A DNA stretch of 20,571 nt from Nanobdellota archaeon (GCA_018825865.1 JAHKAF010000051.1:1-20571); one strand, 5' to 3'; numbered from the stretch's first letter, positions 13,205 through 20,274 are shown. Notes: a model not told the origin generated them from the sequence alone. Made by a program: numbers and translations.

Positions 13205-14719
13205 ATGCCAAACCAAAAACTGATTGAATCTCTAAGCCAACATGAACAAAAGATTTTGCCTTATCTAAAAGAAAAAAATATCAATGAGATATGCAAGAAA
13301 TCCAACCTCGATAAAGTGGCTGTGCTGAGGGCGCTTGAGTATTTGCAAAATAAAAATATAATAAAACTTTCTTACGAGAAAAAGAAAATTATTACAATTG
13401 GTATTAATGGGGCATTGTATAAAAAAAAGGGTTTGCCTGAAAGACGTCTTCTTAACGTTCTCAATGAAAAAAGAATATTAGAATTAAAAGAAGCGCAGGA
13501 GCAAAGCAAATTATCCGACGACGAATTCAAGGCTTCAATCGGTGCACTAAAGAAAAAAGCACTGATTGAATTAAATAAAGGCAAGATAATTTTCAACGCC
13601 AACAAGGAAGAAATCGCTAAAAAAACCCTTGAGGAAATTTTCATAGAATCCCTGCCAATTGAATATGATTCCATTTCTCCTGAACAACTTCACGCATTAA
13701 AATCACTTCAAAATAGAAAAGACATACTTGAGATAAAAGAAAAACAAAAAATTGGTATAGAGGTCACAGAGTTAGGAAAGAAAATATCCAGTTCCAAAAT
13801 AAAACAGCAAAATCTTATAGAACAGGTAACCCAAGAAACATTGAAAAAAGAATCTCTGTGGAAAGGGAAGAAATTCCGTCGCTATGATGTGACTTCTGCT
13901 GTGCCAGAAATTTCTGGAGGAAAGAGGCACTTTGTAAATCAAGCGATTGACCACGCGAGAAAAACTTGGACAGACATGGGTTTCCAGGAAATGTCTGGCG
14001 ACATGATTCAAAGTTCGTTCTGGAATTTTGATGCATTATTCACTGCACAAGACCACCCAGTAAGAGAGATGCAGGACACGTTTTTCCTAGATAAAAAAGA
14101 CGAACTACCTGAAAAAAAATTAGTCGAAGCTGTAAAACAATCTCATGAAAAAGGTACAGGGGGAAGTAAAGGATGGGGTGGTTCATGGAAAGAGGACGAA
14201 GCAAAAGAACTTGTTCTAAGAACCCACACAACTTGTCTATCAGCAAGAACACTCGCAAAGTTAAAAGATAAAGACCTTCCAGTAAAATTCTTTGCAATTG
14301 GAAAATGCTTTAGAAACGAAACAGTTGACTGGAGCCACGGGTTCGAATTCAACCAAACAGAAGGAATTGTCGTCGACCCAAACGCAAACTTCAGACATTT
14401 ATTAGGTTACTTAAAGCAATTCTTTAATAAAATGGGATTTGAAAAAATAAGATTCAGACCAGCGTATTTCCCTTATACAGAACCCTCTGTAGAGATAGAC
14501 TTCTTCCATCCTGAGAAAGAAGTATGGTTGGAACTCGGAGGTGCAGGAATCTTCCGTCCAGAAGTAACAATCCCTCTCCTCGGAAAACACATTCCAGTTT
14601 TAGCATGGGGTCCTGGCTTCGACAGAATCCTCATGGACTATTTCGGAATAAAAGACCTTCGTGAACTTTACAAAAACGATTTAACTAAATTAAGAAAGAT
14701 GAAATTCTGGGTGAAGTGA
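13205..14719 (+). CDS. pheS: Phenylalanyl-tRNA synthetase alpha subunit
   Basis: Catalytic subunit of the alpha2-beta2 enzyme that charges tRNA-Phe. 504 aa, archaeal/eukaryotic type: an N-terminal region of winged-helix repeats (LSQHEQKILPYLKEKNINEICKKS... and further repeats to about residue 200), then the class II core. Motif 2 is FAIGKCFRNETVDWSHGFEF near residue 362, the Phe site lies around HTTCLSARTL, and motif 3 is WGPGFDRILMDYFGI near 470. The start at 13205 fits the leaderless TATA box; the longer open frame from 13118 has a repeat-derived N terminus. It is followed at once by a GNAT gene and then pheT, so the two subunits are likely co-transcribed with the GNAT between them. Confidence 0.95.
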   Translation: MPNQKLIESLSQHEQKILPYLKEKNINEICKKSNLDKVAVLRALEYLQNKNIIKLSYEKKKIITIGINGALYKKKGLPERRLLNVLNEKRILELKEAQEQSKLSDDEFKASIGALKKKALIELNKGKIIFNANKEEIAKKTLEEIFIESLPIEYDSISPEQLHALKSLQNRKDILEIKEKQKIGIEVTELGKKISSSKIKQQNLIEQVTQETLKKESLWKGKKFRRYDVTSAVPEISGGKRHFVNQAIDHARKTWTDMGFQEMSGDMIQSSFWNFDALFTAQDHPVREMQDTFFLDKKDELPEKKLVEAVKQSHEKGTGGSKGWGGSWKEDEAKELVLRTHTTCLSARTLAKLKDKDLPVKFFAIGKCFRNETVDWSHGFEFNQTEGIVVDPNANFRHLLGYLKQFFNKMGFEKIRFRPAYFPYTEPSVEIDFFHPEKEVWLELGGAGIFRPEVTIPLLGKHIPVLAWGPGFDRILMDYFGIKDLRELYKNDLTKLRKMKFWVK

Positions 14720-14720
14720 G

Positions 14721-15272
14721 ATGATGGAAATTAAAACAAAAAGATTAATTTTAAGACAACCGACGATGAAATACGCAAAAGACCTAATTGAAAATATCAA
14801 TAATCTAGATGTCTCCAAATGGCTTTTAGTTGCTCCTTATCCATATACTATGAAAGACGCAAAATGGTATATTAATCACTGTGAGGAAAAAGCAAAGGAA
14901 AAAACTCCTACAAGTTATGAATTTAGTATTGAATTAAAATCTGAGAAAAAGATTATAGGAGGGTGTGGGATTTCCGGGATTGATTATGACCAAGGAATAG
15001 CAGATTTAGGATATTGGCTGGGGGAAAAATATTGGAGACAAGGGATTATTACAGAAACTATTAATGAATTAATTAATTATTCTTTTAACAAATTAAAATT
15101 GAGAAGGTTACAGATTCCTATATTTTCAGATAATATTCCTTCGAACAATGTTGCTAAAAAATTTGGGTTTACTTTTGAAGGAGTATTAAGAAAAAAGGCT
15201 GTTTGTAAAGCAACAGGAAAAATCCATGACGAAAATCTTTGGAGTTTATTAAAAGAAGAATGGAAAAACTAA
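14721..15272 (+). CDS. RimJ/RimL-type GNAT N-acetyltransferase
   Basis: 183-aa GNAT acetyltransferase of the Acetyltransf_3 (RimJ/RimL/SpeG-like) group, using acetyl-CoA. Typical opening IKTKRLILRQPTMKYAKDL, central ELKSEKKIIGGCGISGID strand pair, YWLGEKYWRQGIITETINEL carrying the CoA-binding helix in the place of the RxxGxG/A loop (RQGIIT), and the C-terminal NIPSNNVAKKFGFTFEGVLR pattern. The start is either of two adjacent ATGs (14721, 14724), one base after the pheS stop. It sits between pheS and pheT. Its codon use is more AT-rich than pheS by eye, which could mean a later arrival. The target may be a ribosomal protein N terminus, but that is family inference only. Confidence 0.88.
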   Translation: MMEIKTKRLILRQPTMKYAKDLIENINNLDVSKWLLVAPYPYTMKDAKWYINHCEEKAKEKTPTSYEFSIELKSEKKIIGGCGISGIDYDQGIADLGYWLGEKYWRQGIITETINELINYSFNKLKLRRLQIPIFSDNIPSNNVAKKFGFTFEGVLRKKAVCKATGKIHDENLWSLLKEEWKN

Positions 15273-15293
15273 AATGATAAATAAATTATATGT

Positions 15294-15382
15294 GTGGTAT
15301 CCGTCGGAGGCAATGAAAAGATGCCACCCTTCAGCGCTTCGAGGAGAGAGCGCGAGAGAAACAAGGGGTGCTCTCGTATGGC
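15294..15382 (+). repeat. Element D, copy D2 (short), covering the pheT start codon
   Basis: Same as D1 from GTGGTATCCGT through GATGCCACCCTTC and AGCGCTTCGAGGAGAGAGC, lacking D1's 33-nt internal segment. The terminal stem CGAGAG/CTCTCG is kept but its loop reads CAAGGGG, the reverse complement of D1's CCCCTTG. The last bases CTCTCGTATG supply the pheT ATG. Confidence 0.85.
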
Positions 15383-17030
15383 AGTCATAACAATAAACCG
15401 CAAACAATTCGAGAAAGAAATTGGAAAGCTCGACGAGAAAATGCAGGATAGAATCGGGATGTTCGGGACTCCGATTGAAGAGCTCACAAAAAATGAATTG
15501 CAGATTGAGATTTTCCCGAATCGGCCAGACATGCTTTCTTATCACGGATTCAAGAGGGCATTCCTTGCTTTCTTAAATAAAAAAAAGGGACTGAAAGATT
15601 ACAAAGTAAACAAACCAGAAAAAGATTACCAAGTAATAATTGATTCTTCTGTGAAAGGCGTCCGTTCTCATACTGCTTGTGCAATTGTTAAGGGCTTGAA
15701 ATTAGATGACGATAAAATAAAAGAACTTATTGAGATTCAGGAAAAGTTGCATGTAACAATTGGAAGAAAAAGAAAGAAGCTGGCAATCGGGATTTACCCT
15801 CTTGAAAAAATCAAACTTCCAATAACTTACAAAGCACTTGAACCAGATAAAATAAAGTTCATCCCACTGGAATCAAATCGGGAAATGTCTGGGCTTCAGG
15901 TTCTTCAGCAACATCCCGCAGGAAAAGACTATGCTCATCTTTTGGCAGGAAAAGCAAAGTTCCCTATTTTTATCGACGCTGATAATAATATTCTAAGCAT
16001 GCCCCCAATAATTAACTCTCAACTAACAGGAAAGATAACAACAAAAACGAAAGACGTCTTTGTGGAATGTTCTGGAGAAGATTTTGAATTATTAAGTAAA
16101 TGCCTCAACATACTAATAACAACTCTCGCAGATATGGGCGGAAAAATTTACCAAATGCAACTCAAAAGAGGAAAGAAAGACACAACCCCTGACTTAACTC
16201 CTGAAAAAGCAAAAATCTCCCTCGAGAACACGAACAAACTTTTGGGATTAAATCTAAATGAAAAAGAATTGAAACAATTCCTTGAAAGAATGGGTTATAA
16301 TTATAATAAAGGGGAAGTTGAAATCCCGTCGTGGAGAGTAGACATTTTGCATGAGGTTGATTTGATAGAAGACGTGGCAATAGCGTATGGCTATGAGAAC
16401 TTTGAACCAGAAATCCCGTCTATCTCAACAATTGGGGGAGAAGAACCAAAAGAAACAATCAAAAAAAGAATTTCAAAGATTCTTGCAGGACTCAATATGC
16501 TTGAAGTTTCAAATTATCATCTTACAAAGAAGGAAGACCAATTTACTAAAATGGGAATTTCGAAAAAGAACGAAGATAATTTTATAGAAATCGAAGATTC
16601 GAAAACAGATTACACCATATTAAGGGAAAACCTCTCCCATTACCTGCTAAAGAATTTCTCAGAGAATGTTGATTCAGAATATCCTCAGAAAATCTTTGAA
16701 ATTGGGAGAGTATTCCAACTCAAATCAAATAAAATTATCGAGAAAGAAAAGCTCGCAGTTGCAATTGCTCCTGGAAGTTTCACAGAGACCAAACAAGCTC
16801 TTGAATATTTTTTCAGAATGATTAATCTAAAAATAAAATTAAAAGAACCTGAAGAAGTTCTGGAGCATTTTATCGACGGCAGGATTGGTGAAATTATGAT
16901 TAACAATAAATCAATTGGATACCTTGGAGAAGTTCATCCTAAAATTCTAAAGAACTGGAAAATCAAAATGCCTGTTACACTTTTTGAGATTGAATTGGAT
17001 GATGTTTTTGAGGCGTTGGCTCAAAACTGA
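15378..17030 (+). CDS. pheT: Phenylalanyl-tRNA synthetase beta subunit
   Basis: 550-aa archaeal-type PheT, the structural, editing and tRNA-binding partner of PheS. Opening MAVITINRKQFEKEIGKL is the usual archaeal N terminus; then the ELQIEIFPNRPDMLSYHGF block, the B3/4 editing domain (around residue 150-220, LLAGKAKFPIFIDADNNILSMPPIIN), the B5 domain (about 275-345, ISLENTNKLLGLNLNEKELK and WRVDILHEVDLIEDVAIAYGY) and a class II-like C-terminal core. I chose ATG 15378 by homology; the open frame continues upstream to a GTG at 15294 but that part is element D2. GGGGTG 6 nt upstream of the ATG could act as a weak ribosome binding site. No TATA box stands at -25, so expression is probably from the pheS transcript or from an AT-rich TATA-like stretch near 15280-15291 with D2 as leader. 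Confidence 0.94.
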   Translation: MAVITINRKQFEKEIGKLDEKMQDRIGMFGTPIEELTKNELQIEIFPNRPDMLSYHGFKRAFLAFLNKKKGLKDYKVNKPEKDYQVIIDSSVKGVRSHTACAIVKGLKLDDDKIKELIEIQEKLHVTIGRKRKKLAIGIYPLEKIKLPITYKALEPDKIKFIPLESNREMSGLQVLQQHPAGKDYAHLLAGKAKFPIFIDADNNILSMPPIINSQLTGKITTKTKDVFVECSGEDFELLSKCLNILITTLADMGGKIYQMQLKRGKKDTTPDLTPEKAKISLENTNKLLGLNLNEKELKQFLERMGYNYNKGEVEIPSWRVDILHEVDLIEDVAIAYGYENFEPEIPSISTIGGEEPKETIKKRISKILAGLNMLEVSNYHLTKKEDQFTKMGISKKNEDNFIEIEDSKTDYTILRENLSHYLLKNFSENVDSEYPQKIFEIGRVFQLKSNKIIEKEKLAVAIAPGSFTETKQALEYFFRMINLKIKLKEPEEVLEHFIDGRIGEIMINNKSIGYLGEVHPKILKNWKIKMPVTLFEIELDDVFEALAQN

Positions 17031-17031
17031 C

Positions 17032-17097
17032 TCCATCAAGTTTTTCGTTTAAGAAATCTATTAATGAAATAGCTTCGCATAATATTTTGAGCAACTG
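17032..17097 (-). repeat. Dispersed repeat C, copy 3 with tail
   Basis: On the minus strand: CAGTTGCTCAAAATATTATG then CGAAGCTATTTCATTAATAG and TTTCTTAAACGAA. It aligns with 4605-4660 including the tail. It begins directly after the pheT stop codon. Confidence 0.6.
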
Positions 17098-17195
17098 AGC
17101 CTCATCTTAAAAATTGTTAATTTGGCGATTACTTTTCAACGTAGAAATCTGGTCGAATCATAGATTCTTACGTTTCCTTCACCCTGTTCAGTAAA

Positions 17196-17246
17196 GACAG
17201 CGTCGATTTCGAAGCCACCAATCGCGAAGCAGTGAGCCTAAATCCT
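17196..17246 (+). repeat. Dispersed repeat E, copy 2
   Basis: GACAGCGTCGATTTCGAAGC to GCAGTGAGCCTAAATCC, matching 204-252 at both ends. The end overlaps the stop codon of the leftward 17245 gene by two bases. Confidence 0.5.
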
Positions 17247-17727
17247 ATCCAAAATAACCCTTATTATTCTTCTCTATCTTGTTATCCCAACCTTTCTTCA
17301 CAACACTAATGAAATTAGAAATCTCCTTCTTTGTTTTCTGCCAAGTCTTAAAAGATTCCTTCACAAACTCAGCCTCTTTCTTCTCGTCAAAATCAACATC
17401 AACTCCAATAAGGCTCACTTCTATTTTTGCCAGTTCCTTGTAAAGTTCAGTCAACTTCTCTTTCTCTTTAATTCCAATAGACTTAGTAATTGAAAACACA
17501 AACATCGGAACATTCACAGGATTCAGCGTCGCCTCGAGAAACCTCAAATAACTCGAGAACTTGTCTGCCATGAGTTTCCGAATTTCCCGAATAAGATAAT
17601 CTGTTTCAACTTCTGAAATACGCTCTATCTGAAAATCCCTGCTCAACTCATCAAAACTCGGGAGCCCTTCCTTCTTCCGAAGCACAGAATACCTCTTCTT
17701 CAAATTATCCAATTTAGATTCTTCCAT
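17245..17727 (-). CDS. Conserved-looking helical hypothetical protein
   Basis: 160 aa, nearly all helical and highly charged, opening LDNLKKRYSVLRKKEGLPSFDELSRDFQIE. The middle has a hydrophobic stretch NPVNVPMFVFSITKSIGIKEKEKL. It looks like a small soluble protein of the kind common in DPANN genomes, but I cannot name the family. A strong TATA box (CTTTTATAAAG) is centred 25 nt upstream of the start, so it is transcribed on its own. No membrane segment, signal or catalytic motif is evident. Downstream it abuts repeat E copy 2. Confidence 0.75.
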   Translation of the reverse strand: MEESKLDNLKKRYSVLRKKEGLPSFDELSRDFQIERISEVETDYLIREIRKLMADKFSSYLRFLEATLNPVNVPMFVFSITKSIGIKEKEKLTELYKELAKIEVSLIGVDVDFDEKKEAEFVKESFKTWQKTKKEISNFISVVKKGWDNKIEKNNKGYFG

Positions 17728-17746
17728 GATTCATCTTAAGATGAGA

Positions 17747-17757
17747 CTTTTATAAAG
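17747..17757 (-). promoter_or_regulatory. TATA box of the 17727 gene
   Basis: CTTTTATAAAG, an 11-nt near-palindrome centred 25 nt upstream of the ATG. Just downstream CATCTTAAGATG (17732-17743) is a perfect 12-nt palindrome lying between TATA box and start, a possible operator. Confidence 0.6.
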
Positions 17758-17776
17758 TTAATGGAAGGTTGAGAAA

Positions 17777-19021
17777 TTATGTAGTTAGCAATTCATCCTG
17801 AAATTTCTCGCCCAACTCTTTTTTTATTTTTTTAACGCTTTCTTCTATCCTATCATTTACTAACTTTAGATTTTTCCTAATATACTCTCCAGAGTTAATG
17901 ATTGTGGTAGCTTTTGTTTGCATAGAATCAATATCTTTGAAAGTCTCTTCAAGAGTATTCAATTCAGATGAAATTTGTTCAAAGTTTACCTTATCATCAG
18001 AACTACCACTTTCCCTAAGAGCAAAAAGTCTGGCAATACGATAAGCGAAGTATAAATTATCTTCATCATAATAAGTTATAATATATTTATCAGTTATTTT
18101 AATTGGGCAAAGCTCCCTCGGCATTTGGTCTCTTTTTGCAAAAACAAATATCCCAAAAGTAGCATTTCTATTTCGTATTGCCTCATTTATTTCATCAATT
18201 GTCTTTTTAGAAGAATAACTTGTATTCTTACATTCAATAATTACCTTCTTTCTATTTTCAAGCTCTATTAAAACATCTCCCTTTTTACTTCCAACACCAG
18301 ATTTATCCCCTATAAGTTCGATAGTATTTTCATAATAACATGCTAAAGTTTGTAGGGTGTTATAAACCTCCTCTTCAAATTCAAATCCTTTAGAAGTTCC
18401 TTTTTGTTTTTCAATATTAACTGCACTTTCTTTTAACACTTGGTCCCTAATATCTTTTATTTCCTTATCTCTAATTTCATTTAATTTTTCTAATATTTGC
18501 TCCTTAAGATGCCTGGCAGGAGAATCTGTTTTATTTGAATCAAGTAATTCATATAGCTTCTTTTCGTCCATTTCAGAATTCTTTTTTAATTCTTCAATTA
18601 AAAGAGATAATGCACTTCGTTTATTATTAATATTAAAAGTTTCATCAATTATACTCCTTATTTGACCCTTATCTTTATTAAAATATCCGTCGATTAATTC
18701 TTTCATTTGAAATAAGGGGCTTTGAGTATTACTCAGACTAAAAGTTGTTTCAATTTTATCATTAAGATTACATGTTTGATTCTCAAATACTTTTTTAGCT
18801 TGAGTGATAAATCTATTGAATTCCTTCTCGACAAAATCCACATTTTCTGTTAAAACCATTTGTCTCAAGCCCACGCAACCAATAATTAATGCCTTCCTTA
18901 CCCACTCTTCTAAATTTTCTTTATCTTTTAAGAAATTATATGTATCTGGATTTGATATTATTAGATTCTCGATATGAATTTCTTCATTATTCTTATCAAG
19001 CGTGACTTTATTTTTTTCCAT
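17777..19021 (-). CDS. Protein with coiled coil and PD-(D/E)XK nuclease-like motif
   Basis: 414 aa. Residues 1-200 are helical and charged, probably coiled coil from about 140 to 207. Residues about 212-300 fit the PD-(D/E)XK nuclease core: a helix with acidic residues (FEFEEEVYNTLQTL), then KKGDV with Asp249, a short hairpin, and IIECK with Glu263 and Lys265, i.e. D-x13-E-x-K, followed by a helix and the strand FGIFVFAKRDQMP. The C-terminal ~100 residues return to coiled coil. Such proteins are often restriction- or repair-related nucleases; no methylase or helicase is visible next to it. It is transcribed from its own TATA box (ATTATAAAAAG, -26). Nuclease activity is inferred from motifs. 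Confidence 0.7.
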   Translation of the reverse strand: MEKNKVTLDKNNEEIHIENLIISNPDTYNFLKDKENLEEWVRKALIIGCVGLRQMVLTENVDFVEKEFNRFITQAKKVFENQTCNLNDKIETTFSLSNTQSPLFQMKELIDGYFNKDKGQIRSIIDETFNINNKRSALSLLIEELKKNSEMDEKKLYELLDSNKTDSPARHLKEQILEKLNEIRDKEIKDIRDQVLKESAVNIEKQKGTSKGFEFEEEVYNTLQTLACYYENTIELIGDKSGVGSKKGDVLIELENRKKVIIECKNTSYSSKKTIDEINEAIRNRNATFGIFVFAKRDQMPRELCPIKITDKYIITYYDEDNLYFAYRIARLFALRESGSSDDKVNFEQISSELNTLEETFKDIDSMQTKATTIINSGEYIRKNLKLVNDRIEESVKKIKKELGEKFQDELLTT

Positions 19022-19064
19022 GCTTTTTTAGAGTCTTTCTACTTTTTATAATTTCCTAACCCGT

Positions 19065-19120
19065 CAAAAATCTCACCCGCGTCTCTTAAATCCAGAATTA
19101 CTATTTCTCCCTCGAGAAAC
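19065..19120 (-). repeat. Fic-cassette direct repeat, copy 1 (orphan gene tail)
   Basis: 51 of 56 positions match 20219-20274; the last 36 (19085-19120) are identical. On the minus strand it reads VSRGRNSNSGFKRRG-stop, a detached copy of the C-terminal codons and 3' flank of the RG-rich gene at the window's right end. It lies between Fic and the nuclease-like gene and has no gene of its own. Confidence 0.85.
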
Positions 19121-19169
19121 CAACCTTCTTAATTTTTTCTAAAACTCCTTAAACCCCTACTAACCTCCT

Positions 19170-20105
19170 CTAAAACAACTTCTTCTTCAATTCCCGATAC
19201 TCTTTCATCAATAATTCTATTGTCGGTTTCAGGTTGTGATTAAATTCATATTCCTGAAGAGAGGCATAATATTGTGCCCTATTTTTCATTCCAATATTTA
19301 TTGGAGGAAGTTTGTGTTTAATTAGGATATTATTCAACAAGATTCTTCCAACTCTTCCATTTCCGTCTAGGAAAGGGTGGATATTCTCGAATTGGTTATG
19401 GACAACCGCCCCCAGAACAAGTGCAGGATATTTTGTTTTGTTTTTATTATACCATTCAACTAATTCTTTTAGTAAATATCTAACTCTTTGCTGGGGCGCC
19501 CCTTCGTGAATGATTCTCCTAGAACTATCCACAACCACAACTTCTTCACCTTTTTTTCTTAATTGTCCTGCAAAATTCTTTGAATTCCTAAACACAATCC
19601 TATGTATCTTCTGAATTAATTCGATAGAGATATGCTCTTTTGTTTTTCTGATAAATCTTATTGCTTCATCAACTCCATATGCTTCTGCAATATCTTCCTT
19701 GGATTTATCTGGCCATTTATCTTCCTCGAGAATATCTTTGACTTCTTTTTGACTTAATTTACTTCCTTCAATTGCATTTGTATTATAGGTAAAGATCTCT
19801 AAGAACAGAACCCATTCTTTTTCAGATAAATGTGCAATTTTAATGGGGATCTCTGATTCCAGATTTTTAATAGATTCTACTTCTTCTTTAGAAAGTTCAA
19901 AGTCAAGAGGATTTTTAATTATTTTATATTTGTGAATCTCCTCCAAAATAAATTTTTCTGCAATCTTTCTTCTCTCTTCCAATTTCTCAGGTTTAAGATC
20001 TTGCCCAAGATATCGTCTAAACTTATGTACCTTCAAGCCCTCCCTATAGGAATGTGCCAGATAATACTTTATTTTCTTCCCGACTTTTCTTTTTTCAATA
20101 TGCAT
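19170..20105 (-). CDS. Fic-domain AMP/NMP-transferase with N-terminal inhibitory helix
   Basis: 311-aa Fic/DOC protein; members usually transfer AMP from ATP to a hydroxyl of a target protein. The catalytic motif is intact: HPFLDGNGRVGR at 243-254 (His243 the base, Arg254 the phosphate anchor). A class II inhibitory motif TNAIEG at 109-114 (S/T-xxx-E-G/N, Glu113) precedes it, so the enzyme is probably self-inhibited. The N-terminal ~60 residues (KIKYYLAHSYREGLKVHKFRRYLG) form a small basic beta-rich domain often seen on archaeal Fic proteins. The C-terminal ~40 residues are helical. It sits between direct repeats derived from the neighbouring gene's tail and has a promoter bracketed by an inverted repeat. 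Target unknown. Confidence 0.92.
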   Translation of the reverse strand: MHIEKRKVGKKIKYYLAHSYREGLKVHKFRRYLGQDLKPEKLEERRKIAEKFILEEIHKYKIIKNPLDFELSKEEVESIKNLESEIPIKIAHLSEKEWVLFLEIFTYNTNAIEGSKLSQKEVKDILEEDKWPDKSKEDIAEAYGVDEAIRFIRKTKEHISIELIQKIHRIVFRNSKNFAGQLRKKGEEVVVVDSSRRIIHEGAPQQRVRYLLKELVEWYNKNKTKYPALVLGAVVHNQFENIHPFLDGNGRVGRILLNNILIKHKLPPINIGMKNRAQYYASLQEYEFNHNLKPTIELLMKEYRELKKKLF

Positions 20106-20116
20106 AATATAATATG

Positions 20117-20126
20117 GGTGACTACA
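20117..20126 (+). promoter_or_regulatory. Fic promoter inverted repeat, proximal arm
   Basis: GGTGACTACA, lying between the TATA box and the Fic start codon. It is the exact reverse complement of 20168-20177. A protein bound here would block transcription initiation. A related TATGTCTACA is at 20147-20156. Confidence 0.55.
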
Positions 20127-20135
20127 TATTTAAAT
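20127..20135 (-). promoter_or_regulatory. TATA box of the Fic gene
   Basis: ATTTAAATA, centred 26 nt upstream of the ATG at 20105, directly beside the proximal inverted-repeat arm. Confidence 0.65.
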
Positions 20136-20167
20136 GTTACTATATCTATGTCTACATTTTTCTATTC

Positions 20168-20177
20168 TGTAGTCACC
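20168..20177 (+). promoter_or_regulatory. Fic promoter inverted repeat, distal arm
   Basis: TGTAGTCACC, 10-bp perfect inverted match to 20117-20126 with 41 nt between. It lies upstream of the TATA box. The arrangement suits two operators joined by a looping or dimeric regulator, or the terminal repeats of a tiny element. Confidence 0.55.
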
Positions 20178-20218
20178 TAAAAATTCTCCCCACGAGAGGA
20201 AGGTATTACACTCCTCAC

Positions 20219-20274
20219 CAAAAATCCCATCACCGTCGCTTAAATCCAGAATTACTATTTCTCCCTCGAGAAAC
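20219..20274 (-). repeat. Fic-cassette direct repeat, copy 2 (within the RG-rich gene's 3' end)
   Basis: Partner of 19065-19120. It covers the last 14 codons and stop of the RG-rich gene plus 11 nt beyond. The coding part is identical between the copies; the five differences are around and after the stop. Confidence 0.85.

Noticed and set aside
14338..14352. GGGTTCGAATTC, resembling a tRNA T-loop
   Set aside because: It lies inside the conserved motif 2 region of pheS and has no acceptor or anticodon stem around it. No tRNA gene is visible in the window.
15294..15377. Longer pheT reading frame from a GTG at 15294
   Set aside because: The extension is element D2 translated; archaeal PheT begins at the MAVITINRKQ segment. 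Kept as a possibility in the findings, not as the annotated start.
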